From positions 186,001 to 250,000 of the forward strand of contig JAQFVV010006700.1 of the NCBI GenBank assembly GCA_028023455.1: DNA of 64,000 bases, in the 5' to 3' direction. This document shows, piece after piece, positions 10,189-24,005 of the stretch. The position numbers and the translations under genes are program-made. A model generated the notes under the pieces. The model was not told the DNA's origin. It saw only the letters and a list, made by a program, of their open reading frames with translations, and made no database searches. Position 1 is the first letter of the stretch. Each line of letters opens with the position of its first letter. Origin of the DNA: Epiperipatus broadwayi (lineage: Eukaryota; Onychophora; Udeonychophora; Euonychophora; Peripatidae).

Positions 10189-12530
10189 ATCTTCTTAAAG
10201 TTAACACAAAATAATATGCTCAACATAGTTTGGATTTTTCAAGAAGTTAATATTACTGATATTGTTTATAATTTACCATAAAATTTTTTATTATACATGA
10301 CAGTTATAGTGACACTCATAACAAGCTGTTTAAATCTTTTCTCCTAGTAAAATTTTTATTCAGAGATATATTTATAAGTTGTATTTTAATATTAAGCACG
10401 TGTTTCAATACACAAATATTTCCATTCTTATTTATTCTTAATTTAGTTTTAATTATCTGGAAAACCGGACATTTAACATTGTCACAAATAATTTTCCCAT
10501 TATTCATATATTGAGTCCACTTTAGTCATGCATAAAGGTTATGATAATTAAAATGACTAAATAAATTATCTTGCTTACTCATCCAATTATACATCAACAT
10601 AATACTTACAGTTTGTTCCTTCTGTTCCAGTATTACATGATAACACATTGTAACCAATATATAATCTTTTCTTTCCATTCTTTCAATATTTTTTATAATA
10701 TAACGATTACAAGATATTTCAGCAAACTTATTGATTGTCAATTTAACCAGCAGAGATTTACTTTGTTTTACCCGTTCATTTTACTGAAAACTTGATAATA
10801 TAAAGTTTGAAACCTTTGAGTTGATCAAATTAATTACTTACCTTTTTAAAATAATAATAATGTTTAAAAGATTTCAGCAAACTTTTTTTTTTACAAAACA
10901 ACCTCCTTACCTGGTTTTTTATTTCTAATCTGAACATTTTTTTTTCTAATTTTTCCCTCTGATTTTTTATTTCAACAATTATCCTCTGCATGCTCTTAGA
11001 TTTTTCCAAATTGTGATTTTTTCATCGGTTGAGTCTCTCACTTGTTAGTTACATGTAGTTTTATTTATTTCTAAAACAATTATTATTTCTTTAAAATATT
11101 TATAAATAATAATAAAAAAAAAACAATACTTTTTAGGAACTAAACAAAAATACAATTAGCTTTGAATCTAGACCATTTCGATTTTATTTTATATAAACTA
11201 AATCCAAGATTAATTTTCGGAAATATTACTTATAAAATTCATAACATAAATATTAATTATTTATTTTGAAAATTAACTTAAGATTTCACTGGAAACAGTT
11301 ATTAATAAATAATTCCAAATGCACACATAGCTAATTGTTCATTTATATAATGCATATTTTTATTTATCAAATTAGGCTTGAACTCCCTTATAATATTAAG
11401 TATTATCAAATGATTATTTATTAAAAAATATTATTAATTTGTAATTTATTATTTTATCATTTATATACTTTTAAAAATAAATATTTTACCCAGTATCTAT
11501 ATTCTTTATACTACTTTAAATTAACTAAGTCCAAGTTCAAATCCTAGGATAACTAAAATGATTGTTATTTTTCATAGTTTAATAAGTAAATATTTTTTGA
11601 TTTTATAAAATTTAAAATTATGTATCTTAAAATTTATTCCCAATTTGTTTTATGATAATGAGGTATACCAATAAAAACGGCACAATATATATATATATAT
11701 CGTAACACTATGTATGAGAGATATAGCAGGAGTGATGGAACTCATTATAACAAAAATAAGCATCACTATTTACTGAGCATAAAAATGAGCAAAACCCTGC
11801 ATCTGAATCCAATATTAATAATAATTAACAACATATGAGTGATGAACATAGTTTCTTCAAACATAATATTTAAGAGTCAACATTCATTCTTTAAGATTAT
11901 ATTTAAAACAGTTAATATAATATCTAAGGATAATCATCACCTAGCCAATGACAAACTTGGGGCATAATATTATAAAAGCAATTAATATTTTATCTGCATG
12001 CACATACATAAATGCTAAAATTATAATAATAATTCTACATCAATGTTCTGGGCCATTTAGTACTTTCAGTATTCTGTAAACTTATAAGATCTATTAAGTG
12101 AGTGAGCTTTAAAGATTACTTGTATGACCTTAGCACTATTTAAATAATTCCACAGAAAATCATCTGTATGTTCTCACACACCCGTACCTACATATATATT
12201 ACAAATAGTGTTATGCCTAAACTAGCTTTGGGGGTATATGGATTCTAGATAATGCAAACAAGATAAATATATATGGCTAATTCATTATATTATTAAATAA
12301 TTTCACTGGGATACACCAAATAAATCCCTTACAACTCAATGAAATCAATCACACAGACTGGTAAAATGAAGATAAAAATTTTTTTTAGAATTATCTTTTT
12401 AAATAATTATTTAATAAAGTTAACTAATAAATAGAAAATAATAATGTGACAAACCCCAAAATTACCATATAATAAACTCTATCTATACAATATACAAATA
12501 AATTTTATATAAGACATAAATATTACTCAT
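10189..12530. other. AT-rich spacer with no recognised feature
   Basis: Low-complexity AT-rich DNA with a short TA microsatellite near 11,686. Short open frames on both strands have low-complexity, I/N/K/F-rich translations and no recognised domain. Confidence 0.5.
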
Positions 12531-13470
12531 GCTTTGGCACTCCTCAGAGAGGTGTCAGGGTAGGTTCAGACACTAGATCTAAAAATACCAACCCAAAGCC
12601 AAACACTTATCTAAAATTTATCTATTGAGTGGAAAATCTAAAATTTTTAGACATCTACATGTCTTCAAACCCAGCTATCCAACTCAAATAGCTATATGGG
12701 GCTCATAGATCTTCAGCCATACCATATATTACTAGTCTTAGCAATATAAAATTGCGTAAGACTTATGGCAGAGACTATAAATAGTCAAAATTAAGAGTCA
12801 TAGATCACATGACCCTATCTCTTAAGCTTGTAAGTTATAAACAATGAGGATTGCCAATTCCTCTACAAGCTTTCTGATAAATGCTTAGCCAGAGACAGCA
12901 CATAAAATATCTCTGTGAGGAACCCCTCCTCAAACCCATGACCATTGTTTTGTGCTGTGGCACTCTTCAGAGAGGTGTCAGGCTAGGTTCAGACACTAGA
13001 TCTAAAAATACCAACCCAAAGCCAAGCACTTATCTAATTTATCTATTGAGTGGAAAATCTAAAATTTTCAGACATCTACATGTCTTCAAATCCAACTATC
13101 CAACTCAAATAGCTATATGGGGCTGATAGATCTTCAGCTATACCATATATTAGTAGTCTTAGCAATATAAAATTGCATAAGATTTAAGTCAGAGACTATA
13201 AATAGTCAAAATTAAGAGTCATAGATCACATGACCCTATCTCTTAAGCTTGTAAGTTATAAACAATGAGGATTGCCAATTCCTCTACAAGCTTTGTGATA
13301 AATGCTTAGCCAGAGCCAGCACTTAAAATTTATCTGTCAGAAATCCCTCCCCAAACCCCTGACCATGGTTTCATGCTTTGGCACTCCTCAGAGACATGTC
13401 AGGGAAGGTTCAGACACTAGATCTAAAAATACCAACCCAAAGCTAAGCACTTATCTAAAAGTTATCTATT
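12531..13470 (+). repeat. Satellite of about 420-bp units, direct arm
   Basis: Units begin at the GCTTTGGCACTCCTCAGAG-like motif at 12,531, 12,954 and 13,375 (periods 423 and 421). Each unit contains GACACTAGATCTAAAAATACC and, at its end, CCATGGTTT. The third unit is cut after about 95 bases, where the sequence switches to the reverse complement. Confidence 0.9.
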
Positions 13471-13735
13471 GAACCTACTGTGACACCTCTCTGAAAAGTA
13501 CCAAAGCACGAAACCATGGTCAGGGGTTTGGGGAGGGGTTCCTGACAGAGATATGTTAAATGCTGGCTCTGGCTAAGCATTTATCACAAATCTTGTAGAG
13601 GAATTGGCAATCCTCAATGTTTATAACTTACAAGCTTAAGAGTTAGGGTCATGGGATCTATGACTCTTAATTTTGACTATTTATAATCTGCCATAAGTCA
13701 TATGCAATTTTATATTGCTAAGACTACTAATATAT
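13471..13735 (-). repeat. Satellite, inverted arm, left part
   Basis: Reverse-complement orientation of the same unit (GTGACACCTCTCTG, then GAAACCATGGTCAGGGG) up to the insertion point of element B. With 19719-20480 it forms the inverted half of a palindromic array. Confidence 0.9.
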
Positions 13736-16179
13736 TGTAACCGTTTGGGTTGCATAGTATATTGATAATAATATAGTGTGTGCATATATATATAAAGTAA
13801 AGGAAAAGTAGAAATTAACACTGACATAAATTTTTGTAACACTGACATAAATTTTTGTAGATATTGTAAAGGGTTAAATAACTCTGGATTTAAAGTAAAA
13901 TTTCATTATGAAATTAATATTTTCAAAAGGTCTGAATAAATATAAATATTGCATTATTATTAATTATTACTGTGATTTTGAAATTTAAAAACACCCTGTT
14001 GTATTTTTGAAATTTTAATTAAACAAAATTTTTATCTATTAGAAATCCCCTAAGTAAAAACATATATATGTTTTTAAAGGGATTAGAGAGATAAAAATAA
14101 AATTCTGTTTTTAACCAAGGTGTTGTTATAACATCTCAGATGATTTTATAAAAAGGGCTGATAAAAAATATCAGTCAGTCAGGATAGTGATTTTTGAAGA
14201 GAGCAGTCTGGATAATAATTTTTGTAAGAAGTCAGCTGAAAATTGGTTGCAATATTCTGTTGCAACTTGTTGAAGTTTGCAGCAGTTGATTTTAGCTGAC
14301 TGTAGAGTTGGCAGTCCATCTCCCATGAATTGATATAGTTGAAGGCAGGACATTAGATTCAGAAGCTACTAATATTTTTTTCTTGGGAGTTTGAATTTAC
14401 ATGGAGAAAATGACCCACTTCATTATGCTGTAGTTCATAGCCTTAAATGTGGAAAGGACAGTTGCTTGCCTGAAACAATCCTAGACAGAAAGGAACCAAC
14501 AGCAGAACAACCCTTATCTGGACTATACCAATGATAAACCACCAAACTCACCAAGAAGAATTAATTACAAGTATGCTGCATCAGATAAAGGCAGAGAAAC
14601 ACAGATAAACATACAGCTGGTGGTGGGTAGTGTTATATATGATAATGAAGTTTTACATGATTTCCTTAGTAAAATGACAATTTTATAACTGATAAAAATA
14701 TATAAAACGATATTAGTTTAAAATCGTTTATTAAAGAAGAAAAACTGTTTAAAGTTATATTTCTGATTAAAAAAAGTACAAACAAAGTTATAATTAATAA
14801 TCAAGAAAAAGATTTCCAAAAATTTTTTAGACTAGGAAAAGCAAGATATTTTAAATCAATTAATTGTCAAAAATTTGATCCAATTTATTTTAAAGAAAAA
14901 AATGTTATATTCAACAAAAAGAATAATTGTAAAAATAACTTTTATTATTATAACAAATATGTTAATTTTATGTATATTTAAAATGGAATTGTTAATTATA
15001 AAATTAATGTTATTTACTGTTTGACAAAATTAAATTTATAAATAATCTGTGCGCGCATATATATCAATGCTTGTCAAATAATCTGAGCGTACATATATGT
15101 CAATGCTTGTCAAATAGGACATATATGCAAATGATAATTATTGTGTTATTGAATATTAATTGTATATTATAAATCGCGCATCTGTGTGCATATATATGTA
15201 AACCATAGTAATAATATGAATTGTAATTTTGTAAATTAATGTAGCAATTTGAATTTTGAATGGTAAATATTGACAATTAATGTAATAACTTTAATTTTGT
15301 AGCAATATTGTAAAGAACAGTATAACGACTTTTATTATTGTATATTATTCAAAATCAGACCTTAAATATCATTTTTTTATTGTTATTAATAAATGTATTT
15401 AATTGTTAAAAATTGTATTCCATCATCTCTTGTTCACATACAGGAATAGAGCTTGTGTTCTCTGGGCTAGATTCGAGCCAGGATGAATATATAAATGGGG
15501 ATGTATATTTAGTGCATCCAGAGATGATCAATCATCATCCTTATTGGTGCAAAAGAGGATACTCTTTAAAGCCCATGCACTATATTTTATTTTAGTTCAG
15601 TCTTGTTAAAAATTTAAGTTTATAGTTGGCCAGTACAAGTGGCCTGAGCTTTGATGGTGATCAGCATGTTTTAATGTCCCAGCATTATTGTTTAGATTTT
15701 CTAGTTATGTATTCTAATGGATGGGCATTAAGCTGGTGCATCCAAGTTATGGTTAAATAACTGACCAAGCTGGCAAAGGCTCAATAGTTAGTCTGGTATA
15801 AAGAAGACCCATTTTCAATCCAGACACAAGATGGTCTGTTGATTTTATATTGATTTATTGTACTGATTTGTTTATTCCCTTCATTAATGATGATCAATGG
15901 TATTTGAATTATACTTTTACTTTAAATTGCTGATTGAATTTATAATTATGCTTTTACTTGCTTTTTTTAGTAGCTGGCTGATCTCTCAATGTTCACAGAG
16001 ATCTATTGATCTCAGGCTCCTCTTATAAAATACTATATTACTTATATAGACTTTTGTAAGCACCTGTATTATAAATTTTTTATTTGTATTTCATTAAATG
16101 GACTGAGAGTGCTGATGTTTCCATCACCCTTGTTCAATTCTACTTTCCATCCACTTCTCACATACTCCATCCCATTACA
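13736..16179 (+). repeat. Element B 5' LTR (2444 bp)
   Basis: Starts TGTAACCGTTTGGGTT, ends CTCCATCCCATTACA. By eye it stays collinear with the 3' copy over its whole length apart from indels, including a roughly 150-bp stretch in the 3' copy near 18,305-18,460 that is missing here. Confidence 0.85.
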
Positions 16180-17097
16180 AATGGTTATCTAACTGAGGGC
16201 TGATGTATCATATACTGTAGCAATCATTATAGATGGTTGCCCAATGTACGGCTGATGATGATCACTTACTGGTGATCATCACTTCAAAATTATTAACTTG
16301 ATCTCAAACCACAACTGAGAAAGAAAAAAATATGCATTTTATGCAGAATTAATTTTACAAATTACTGTGGAATATGTGACAAAAATATTGATTATGTTTA
16401 TAAAATATAAAATAGTAGTTTTCATGTATGTTTGGAGAGGTTCATGTTTAGAGTTGAATAGAAAATTGATGATTTTGGAGGTTGGATTTGGTATTTGATT
16501 GTTGAAGTTTGTTTAGCTGTATTTTCAGTTTTGATGATGGATGGAGATTTTTGTCATTGGCTTGAGAATGCAATGTTTTCATGCAACTCTGAGGGTGTTG
16601 TATCTCCACTATTTGCTTCAACCTGTTTTTTATATTTCATATTGTTTGTGATAGGGCAGTTAACACAATCCTGCCATGATTCCAGCCTCTAAGTCTCCAA
16701 AGAAAAAAAGCAAGGCATAGTTTGTATTTCCTAGCCCATAAGACTCAATAGAAGCAGGGCATAGTTTTGTATTTTCTAGACCCTCCATGAAAGAGGGCTT
16801 TACAAAGATTTTGCAGTATCTTTATAAAGGTTGCAGTAGCTTATAGTGTCTCATTTGAGGTAGCACTCTTGGTGTTCATAGTGCATTGTGTACTTAAAGT
16901 CCGATGGTTGAATTCTTTATCTATCTAAATTGCAAATCACTATTCATTCTGTTAAGTGCCAGATGTCTGTCAGATCTCTAAAAAAATTGATTAGTACATA
17001 GTTTTAGATATAAATTTTGTTTTGATTATGCATGTAATTAAAATATTGTTATAAAGGTGTTTCATTTCTATTTTCCTTTTCCCTCAGACTGGGGCAA
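16180..17097 (+). other. Element B internal region, non-coding
   Basis: 918 bp with no long coding frame. It starts with the primer-site-like TGGTTATCTAACTGAGGG and ends with a purine tract. Blocks such as GATGGATGGAG, GCAACTC and AATCCTGCCATGATTCCAGCCTC recur in element D near 46,495-46,610, so this is a shared, probably packaging-relevant, internal sequence. The 65-residue frame at 16,495-16,692 lies in it and is not conserved in D. Confidence 0.75.
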
Positions 17098-19718
17098 TGT
17101 AACCGGTTGGGTTACATAGTACACCAATAATAATATAGTGTGTAGGGGTATATATATATATATAAAGTAAAGGAAAAGTAGAAATAAACACAGACATAAA
17201 TTTTTGTAGATATAGTAAAGGGGTAAATAACTCTGGATTTAAAGTAAAATTTCATTATGAAATTAATATTTTAAAATGGTGTGAATAAATATAAATATTG
17301 CATTATTATTATATATTACTCTGATTTTGAAATTTAAAAACACCCTGTTATATTTTTGAAATTTTAATTAAACAAAATTTTTATCTATTAGAAATCCCCT
17401 AAGTAAAAACATGTATATGTTTTTAAAGGGATTAGAGAGATAAAAATAAAATTCTGTTTTTAATCAAGGTGTTGTTATAACACCTCAGATGGTTTTATAA
17501 AAAGGGCTGATAAAAAATATCAGTCAATCAGGATAGTGATTTTTGAAGAGAGCAGTCTGGATAATAATTTTTGTAAGAACGGTCAGCTGAAAATTGGTTG
17601 CAATATTTTCTTGCAACTTGTTGAAGTTTGTAGCAGTTGATTTTAGCTGACTGTAGAGTTGGCAGTCCATCTACCATGAATTGATATAGTTGAAGGCAAG
17701 ACATTAGATTCAGAAGCTACTAATATTTCCTTCTCGGGAGTTTGAATTTACATGGAGAAAATGACCCACTTCTTTGTGCTGTAATTCATAGCCTTAAATA
17801 TGGAAAGGACAGTTTCTTGCTTGGAACAATCCTAGACAGAAAGGAACCAACAGCAGATCAACCCTTATCTGGACTATACCCATGATAAACCACCAAACTC
17901 ACCAAGAAAAATCTTCCAGCTTGCTGAAGAATTAATTACAAGTATGCTGCATCAGATAAAGACAGAGAAACACAGATAAATGTATATACAGCTGGTGGTG
18001 AGTAGCATTATATATGATAACAAAGTTTTAAATAATTTCCTTAGTAAAATGACAATTTTATAACTGATAGAAATATATAAAACGATATTAGTTTAAAATC
18101 ATTTTATTAAAGAAGAAAAAACTGTTTAAAGTTATATTTCTGTTTAAAAAAAGTACAAACAAAGTTATAATTAATAATCAAGAAAAAGATTTCCAAAAAT
18201 CTTTTAGACTAAGAAAAGCAAGACATTTTAAATCAATTAACTGTAAAAAATTTGATCGGATTTATTTTAAGTAAAAAAATGCTATATTCAACCAAAAGAA
18301 TAATTACATTCAAATATCAGCCTTTCAAGCTAATTGTGCATATGCTTTTGTGAGTGTTAATAATAATAAATGAATACTTTCTCTCCAATACAAGATATAG
18401 TATTTATGGAGGAATAAAATGAATCACTTATTCCTACGACTCAAATGTTTATATATTGTGAAAATAACTTTTATCTTTATAACAAATATGTAAATTTTAT
18501 GTATATTCAAAATGGAATTATTAATTATAAAAGTAATGTTATTTATTGTTTGACAAAATTAAATTTATAAATAATCTGTGCGCGCATATATATCAATGCT
18601 TGTCAAATAATCTGTGCGTACACATATGTCAATGCTTGTCAAATAGAACATATATGCAAATGATAATTATTGTGTTATTGAATATTAATTGTATATTATA
18701 AATCACACGTCTGTGCACATATATATGTAAACCATAGAAATAATATGAATTATAATTTTGTAAATTAATGTAACAATTTGAATTTTGAATTGTAAATATT
18801 GTCAATTAATATAATAACTTTAATTTTGTAGCAATATTGTAAATTACAGTATAATGACTTTTATTATTGTATATTATTCAAAATCAGACCTTAAATATCA
18901 TTTTTTATTGTTATTAATAAATGTATTTAATTGGTAAAAATTGTATTCCATCATCTCCTGTTCACATACAGTAATAGAGCTTCTGTTCTCTGGGCTAGAT
19001 TCGAGCCGGAATGAATATATCAGGATGTATATTTAGTGCATCGAGAGATGATCAATCATCATCTTGGTTGATGCAAAAGAGGATACTCTTTAAATCCCAT
19101 GCATTATATTTTATTTTAGTTCAGTCTTGTTAAAAATTTAAGTTTATAGTTGGCCAGTACAAGTGGCCTGAGCATTGATGATGATCAGCATGTTTTAATG
19201 TCCCAGCATTATTGTTTAGATTTTCTAGTTATGTATTCTAATGGATGGAGACTAAGCTGGTGCATCCAAGTTATGGTTAAATAATTGCCCAAGCTGGCAA
19301 AGGCTCAATAGTTAGCCTGGTCTAAAGAAGACCCATTTTCAATCCAGCCACAAGATGGTCTGTTGATTTTATATTGATTTATTGTACTGATTTGTGTATT
19401 CCTTTCATTAATGATGATGAATGATATTTGAATTATACTTACTTTTACTTTAAATTGCTGGTTGAACTTAAAATTATGCTTTTACTTGCTTTTTTAGTAG
19501 CTGGCTGATCTCTCAATGTTCACAGAGATCTCTTGATCTCATGCTCCTCTTATAAAGTACTATATTACTTATATAGAGTTTTGTAAACACCTTTATTATA
19601 AATTTCAAATTATTGATATTTTGTATTTCATTAAATGGACTGAGAGTGCTGATGTTTCCATCACCCCAGTTCAATTCTATTCTTTCCATTCATTTCTCAC
19701 ATACTCCATCCCATTACA
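17098..19718 (+). repeat. Element B 3' LTR (2621 bp)
   Basis: Starts TGTAACCGGTTGGGTT, ends CTCCATCCCATTACA, followed by the ATAT duplication. Contains an extra segment near 18,305-18,460 relative to the 5' copy. Its 3' half also aligns by eye with the right LTR of element D (51,400-51,980). Confidence 0.85.
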
Positions 19719-20480
19719 ATATGGTATGGCTGAAGATCTGTCAGCCCCATATAGCTATTTGAGTTGGATACTGGGTTTGAAGACATGTAGATGTCTGAAA
19801 ATTTCAGATTTTTCACTCAGTAGATAACTTTTAGATAAGTGCTTAGCTTTGGGTTGGTATTTTTAGATCTAGTGTCTGAACCAAGCACGAAACCATGGTC
19901 AGGGGTTTGGGGAGGTGTTCCTGACAGATATATTTTAAGTGCTGGCTCTGGCTAAGCATTTATCGCAAAGCTTGTAGAGAAATTGGCAATCCTCATTGTT
20001 TATAAATTACAAGATTAAGAGATAAGGTCATGTGATCTATAACTCTTAATTTTGACTATTTATAGTCTCTGCCATAAGTCTTATGCAATTTTATATTGCT
20101 AAGACTACTGATATATGTTATGGCTGATGATCTATCAGCCCCATATAGCTATTTGAGTTGGATAGCTGGGTTTGAAGACATGTAGATGTCTGAAAATTTC
20201 AGATTTACCACTCAATAGATAACTTTTAGATAAGTGCTTGGCTTTGGGTTGGTATTTTTAGATCTAGGGTCTAAACCTACCCTGACACCTCTCTGTGGAG
20301 TGCCAAATCAAGAAACCATGGTCAAAGGTTTGGAGAGGGGTTCCTGACAGATATTTTAAGTGCTGGTTCTGGCTAAACATTTATCACAAAGCTTGTAGAG
20401 GAATTGGCAATCCTCATTGTTTATAACTTACAAGCTTAAGAGATAGGGTCATGTGATCTATGACTCTTAATTTTGACTAT
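19719..20480 (-). repeat. Satellite, inverted arm, right part
   Basis: Continues the inverted satellite after element B: ATGGTATGGCTGAAGATCTG, CCCCATATAGCTATTTGAG, and later GACACCTCTCTGTGGAG at about 20,283. A copy at about 20,100-20,130 (ACTACTGATATATGTTATGG) spans the site uninterrupted and serves as the unoccupied version of the element B insertion site. Confidence 0.9.
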
Positions 20481-20739
20481 AAATATTAACTCCTTTCTGA
20501 TTCTTCTTAATTAGTTAATGTTTAATCTAAATTCACACTTCCCTTACAATTATTGAACCACTTTAAAATATTTTGCAATAAAGAAATTAACTTTAATTTA
20601 AACCTTCTTCAGTTTTTTCTTTCAAAAATGAGAATGTCCCATACAGCTTTAACCCAGTAAAATAATAATCTTTTTAAAAAAGTTAATTAAAAAATTATCT
20701 TTATTTTTAATTATTAAAGGAATGTAAATGTATTAAGTA

Positions 20740-21600
20740 TACACACTACAGTATCCCATTTTGGTATGGAACTTTTTCTTCAATGCTTATATATCCTAGT
20801 TGAGTGTCTCTTCTGGTAGATATTGGAAGTAATAGTTTAGTCATCCTCTTTGTGCTGGAGTTTTTTTTCTTTCTTGCTACAGCTTTTTTAATAGTTAATT
20901 TAACCATTTAGCTTTTTCTTCTTTTTCTTATGTAGTTCCACAATTTCAATTTAACACCTTATTTTTATTTCAGGTTAGTATAAGTTCAGATAGTCATGAT
21001 TTTGGATGGATTATTATATAAAGTTAGTTGAAGATTTTCCTTTTACATTCCTTTTAGTAAGATTGGTTATGTAGTTGGATCAGTAATGATCAGATTTTAG
21101 CAAAAATTTTAGCACATAGTTCTTGTAAACTCCATGATATTACACTGTTTTGCAAACATCATTTCTTTTTTTAATTAAGAGTGAGATCAATTAAGCATAA
21201 GATTTCCAAGATAAGCTTTTGATTGTTGAACCTCACCATTCTATTGAATTATACTGACTAGACATTTGTTTGTTTTTACAAAACAACTCTGATAACCAAA
21301 GTTTATCCCATCACATAAGTTTTATCACTAATTGATTTTCTTATTTTAAAAAAGAAATTCTATTTACACACTAATTGAAAAATTAATTTCATTTTTTAGA
21401 AATAAAAATCTTTTTAATTAATTAAGGAACAACTTTTAAAGATCTTAATTCCTTCTTATTTTTTTTTAAAAAAATAAATAAATGAAACTACATAAAAATA
21501 AAAAATATCACTTTTTATTCTTTTACTGCTATATCTAATAAAAATTAAAGTAATTCATTTCTGAAATTCTTCAATACCTAGTGAGAGTTTTCACAAACAC
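20740..21600 (+). repeat. Dispersed repeat, copy 1
   Basis: Shares many blocks with 37,730-38,720, for example AACTCCATGATATTACACTG, GCAAACATCATTTC, AATTAAGAGTGAGATCAATTA and GAACCTCACCATT. About 0.9 kb, diverged, no coding frame. Class unknown. Confidence 0.7.
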
Positions 21601-21692
21601 TATTTTTAAAATATTGTTTTATATCACATACATTTATTTTAAAGTTTTAATTCCAAAACAAATTTCATAGATGTCAGGGATACTATTAAGAG

Positions 21693-23140
21693 ATGGCAAT
21701 GAAATTTATATATTATAAGGTCTTTTTATTTGCTGCTGATATGCTCTTATGCACAGAAAGTAGGGAAGATATGGAAGTTATACTGAAGATGTGCACAAGG
21801 GTGGGTAAAGAGATGGGGATTAAATTTAGTGAAGTAAAATCAAAAGTAATGATGATAAATGCTGGGAAAAGAAGAAAAATAAAAGAAGAAAAATTTTTTT
21901 TTTGGGGGGGGGGGGTATAAAGTTAAATGTGATACATAGGTATAACTATTTGGGAATTGTCTTAAGCAGTCAGAGAAACTGCTTGAATGAATGGGGAAAA
22001 AATTGATAAATGAAGCAAAGAAAGGAAAGGAACTGATAAAGAAATTAATATTGTTTTCATATAATAAATATGATGTAGCTAGAATTGAATTGGAGTGGCA
22101 ATAGCAGGATTAACTTATGATAATGATGCTTTATCTATTTCTAAAGGGGTGTTACATTACTTAAAAAAGTACAAAAAGAAGTAGGAAGATATGCATTAGA
22201 TGCAAATATATGGATGGCAACGGAGGCAATAAACAATTCAAGGAGAATGGGGTGGAGGCAATAAACAATTCAAGGAGAATGGGATGGTCTAGTTTTTATA
22301 TGAGAGATGCAAAAAGCAAAGTGAAAATGTTCAGTAGATTGCAATTTATGGATAATAAGAGAATAGCCAAAATAGTATTTAATTGGGTTATGAGTAAATG
22401 ACAGGCAACAAGATGGGCAAGAAAGGTAGTACACTATGCAAGATTTGGATAAAGACTTTATGTCAGTATACTTATACAAAAGGTAAGATGATTGTATTAA
22501 GAGAATTGTTGGGTGCTATGGTGGCAAGGAATGGGATAGAAAAATAGGTGCATTAATAAAAAATAGGAAATTGGAAAGATTGAAAACTAGTATGGAGAGT
22601 AAAAGTAAACAGAATATTGAGTGTGAGTTAATTTATGATAATAGCAAGGAAAGTAGTTTACTGTTTAATGTTTGAACATGATCATTATCAATCTGTGGGT
22701 GATTTAGTGCAAGTTATGCAAAGAAGTTATGGAGAATATTAGGCATCTGTTAATTGAAGCAGAAAGGGTACAAATAATGAAATTGTGAGAGAATAAATAT
22801 TAACAAAGTGATTAGACAGAAAGTGGGTTCTTTGTTTTTATGCTGGGTTTGGAAAAAGATAAGGAAGATCTAGATATAAAGACCATAGAGAAATGTCATG
22901 TGAAAATGGGATGGAGCAGGATAGAGAAGAATATGGGAAAAACTTAGGGTGGGGAATAAAAAGGGAAGGTGGGTAACAGGTTTCCCTGGGCATAATGACA
23001 AATTCCTGACTCTGAGAAAGAAGAATCCATAGTGCATCACATCACAACATAAAAGACATTTAAGATTCATTTTGACAAGTATCATGTTTCTTATGTCATT
23101 AAGTTTTATGACATTGCTTGGAAAAAATAATTCAAATAAT
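21693..23140 (+). pseudogene. LINE (non-LTR retrotransposon) RT C-terminal fragment
   Basis: The first frame (21,693-21,920) begins in the RT palm: VFLFAADMLLCTESREDMEVI, where A-A-D stands in place of the catalytic F-A-D-D, then GIKFSEVKSKVM as in many LINE RTs. After a G-rich frame break, NYLGIVLS follows (about 21,940-21,960). A later frame (22,210-22,401) has RRMGWSSFYMRDAKSKVKMF, similar to the post-RT region of LINEs (L-G-W-x-x-x-x-R...K...F). Several stops and frameshifts are present. It is 5'-truncated, as is usual for LINEs, and ends in AT-rich A-run sequence near 23,140. Clade not determined. Confidence 0.75.
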
Positions 23141-24005
23141 AAATAACTTGAGTATCTGTATGTTTATTATAATTCATGATTATTTTTTACAATAATTGTG
23201 TAATTATTATTAAAAATCAAATATAAATTATTTGTTTATTTTGAATATAAATTTTTATTTTTAATAATAGAAGGTTGTATTTTTGGACATTGCACATTAC
23301 CCAAAGATCATTTACAAGCTGCTTGCAGTTAATCAGTGAATTCCATGATTGTCAGTGTAAATATATCACAATACAGTAAAATATATTTTAAATTATAACT
23401 TTTAAGCATAATTTGATTAATTTATGAGATATTAATATTTATTCATTCACATTTTAGAAACAAATGTCAAATAAAAAAGATTTTGTTTTCTGAATATGAA
23501 AATGTTCTCAGCAATGGTGACAAAGCACATTTATTTTGATTACAATGTAATTTTTTAAAAATATTTTCAAAAGTTAAATATGTTTATTTAGAATTTACTT
23601 TATTTGTAAACAGAAATATCAAATGAAATCAAATTTATTATATTCTGATAAATAATGATGGTTTAATTTTAAAATTAATGTTGGATGATTATAGCCAATG
23701 AAAAGGAAAACTATTATCTGCCAGAGTTAAACATTTATATTATTAGTGTTTCAAATTTGGCACATCATTATTTCATAAATGTAAATATTTTACTAAGTTT
23801 AGCTTAGTTAAATTCCTATTTAATAACTAGGTTATCTTGCAAATAACATGAAAAAAAATAATTCTTTTCATTTCCTTACCCCCATTGAATGAAATTAAAA
23901 TGATTAGTCAGATTAGAATATCTCATCATGATTACTTTACTATTCATTTTCTTTTCATTAACATCTTAAGATTAAATATAATATTTTCTTCTTTAAAACA
24001 TTTCT
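23141..24005. other. AT-rich spacer, nothing recognised
   Basis: AT-rich sequence without recognisable coding or repeat structure. Confidence 0.5.

Larger units (their letters stand above)
13736..19718 (+). mobile_element. Element B: long-LTR non-autonomous retroelement
   Basis: Two direct repeats (13,736-16,179 and 17,098-19,718) start TGTAACCG and end CCCATTACA, enclosing only 918 bp. Immediately inside the left repeat, after two bases, is TGGTTATCTAACTG (primer-site-like, 16,182 on). Immediately before the right repeat is CAGACTGGGGCAA (purine tract). Flanking ATAT is duplicated (13,732-13,735 and 19,719-19,722). These features fix plus orientation and LTR-type insertion. No gag or pol is left, so it must have moved using proteins in trans. 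The internal region matches that of element D in part, so B looks like an internally deleted D relative. Confidence 0.85.

Noticed and set aside
14171-14353. 60-residue minus-strand frame
   Set aside because: Lies in element B's LTR; the corresponding region near 17,510-17,700 in the other LTR does not preserve the frame.
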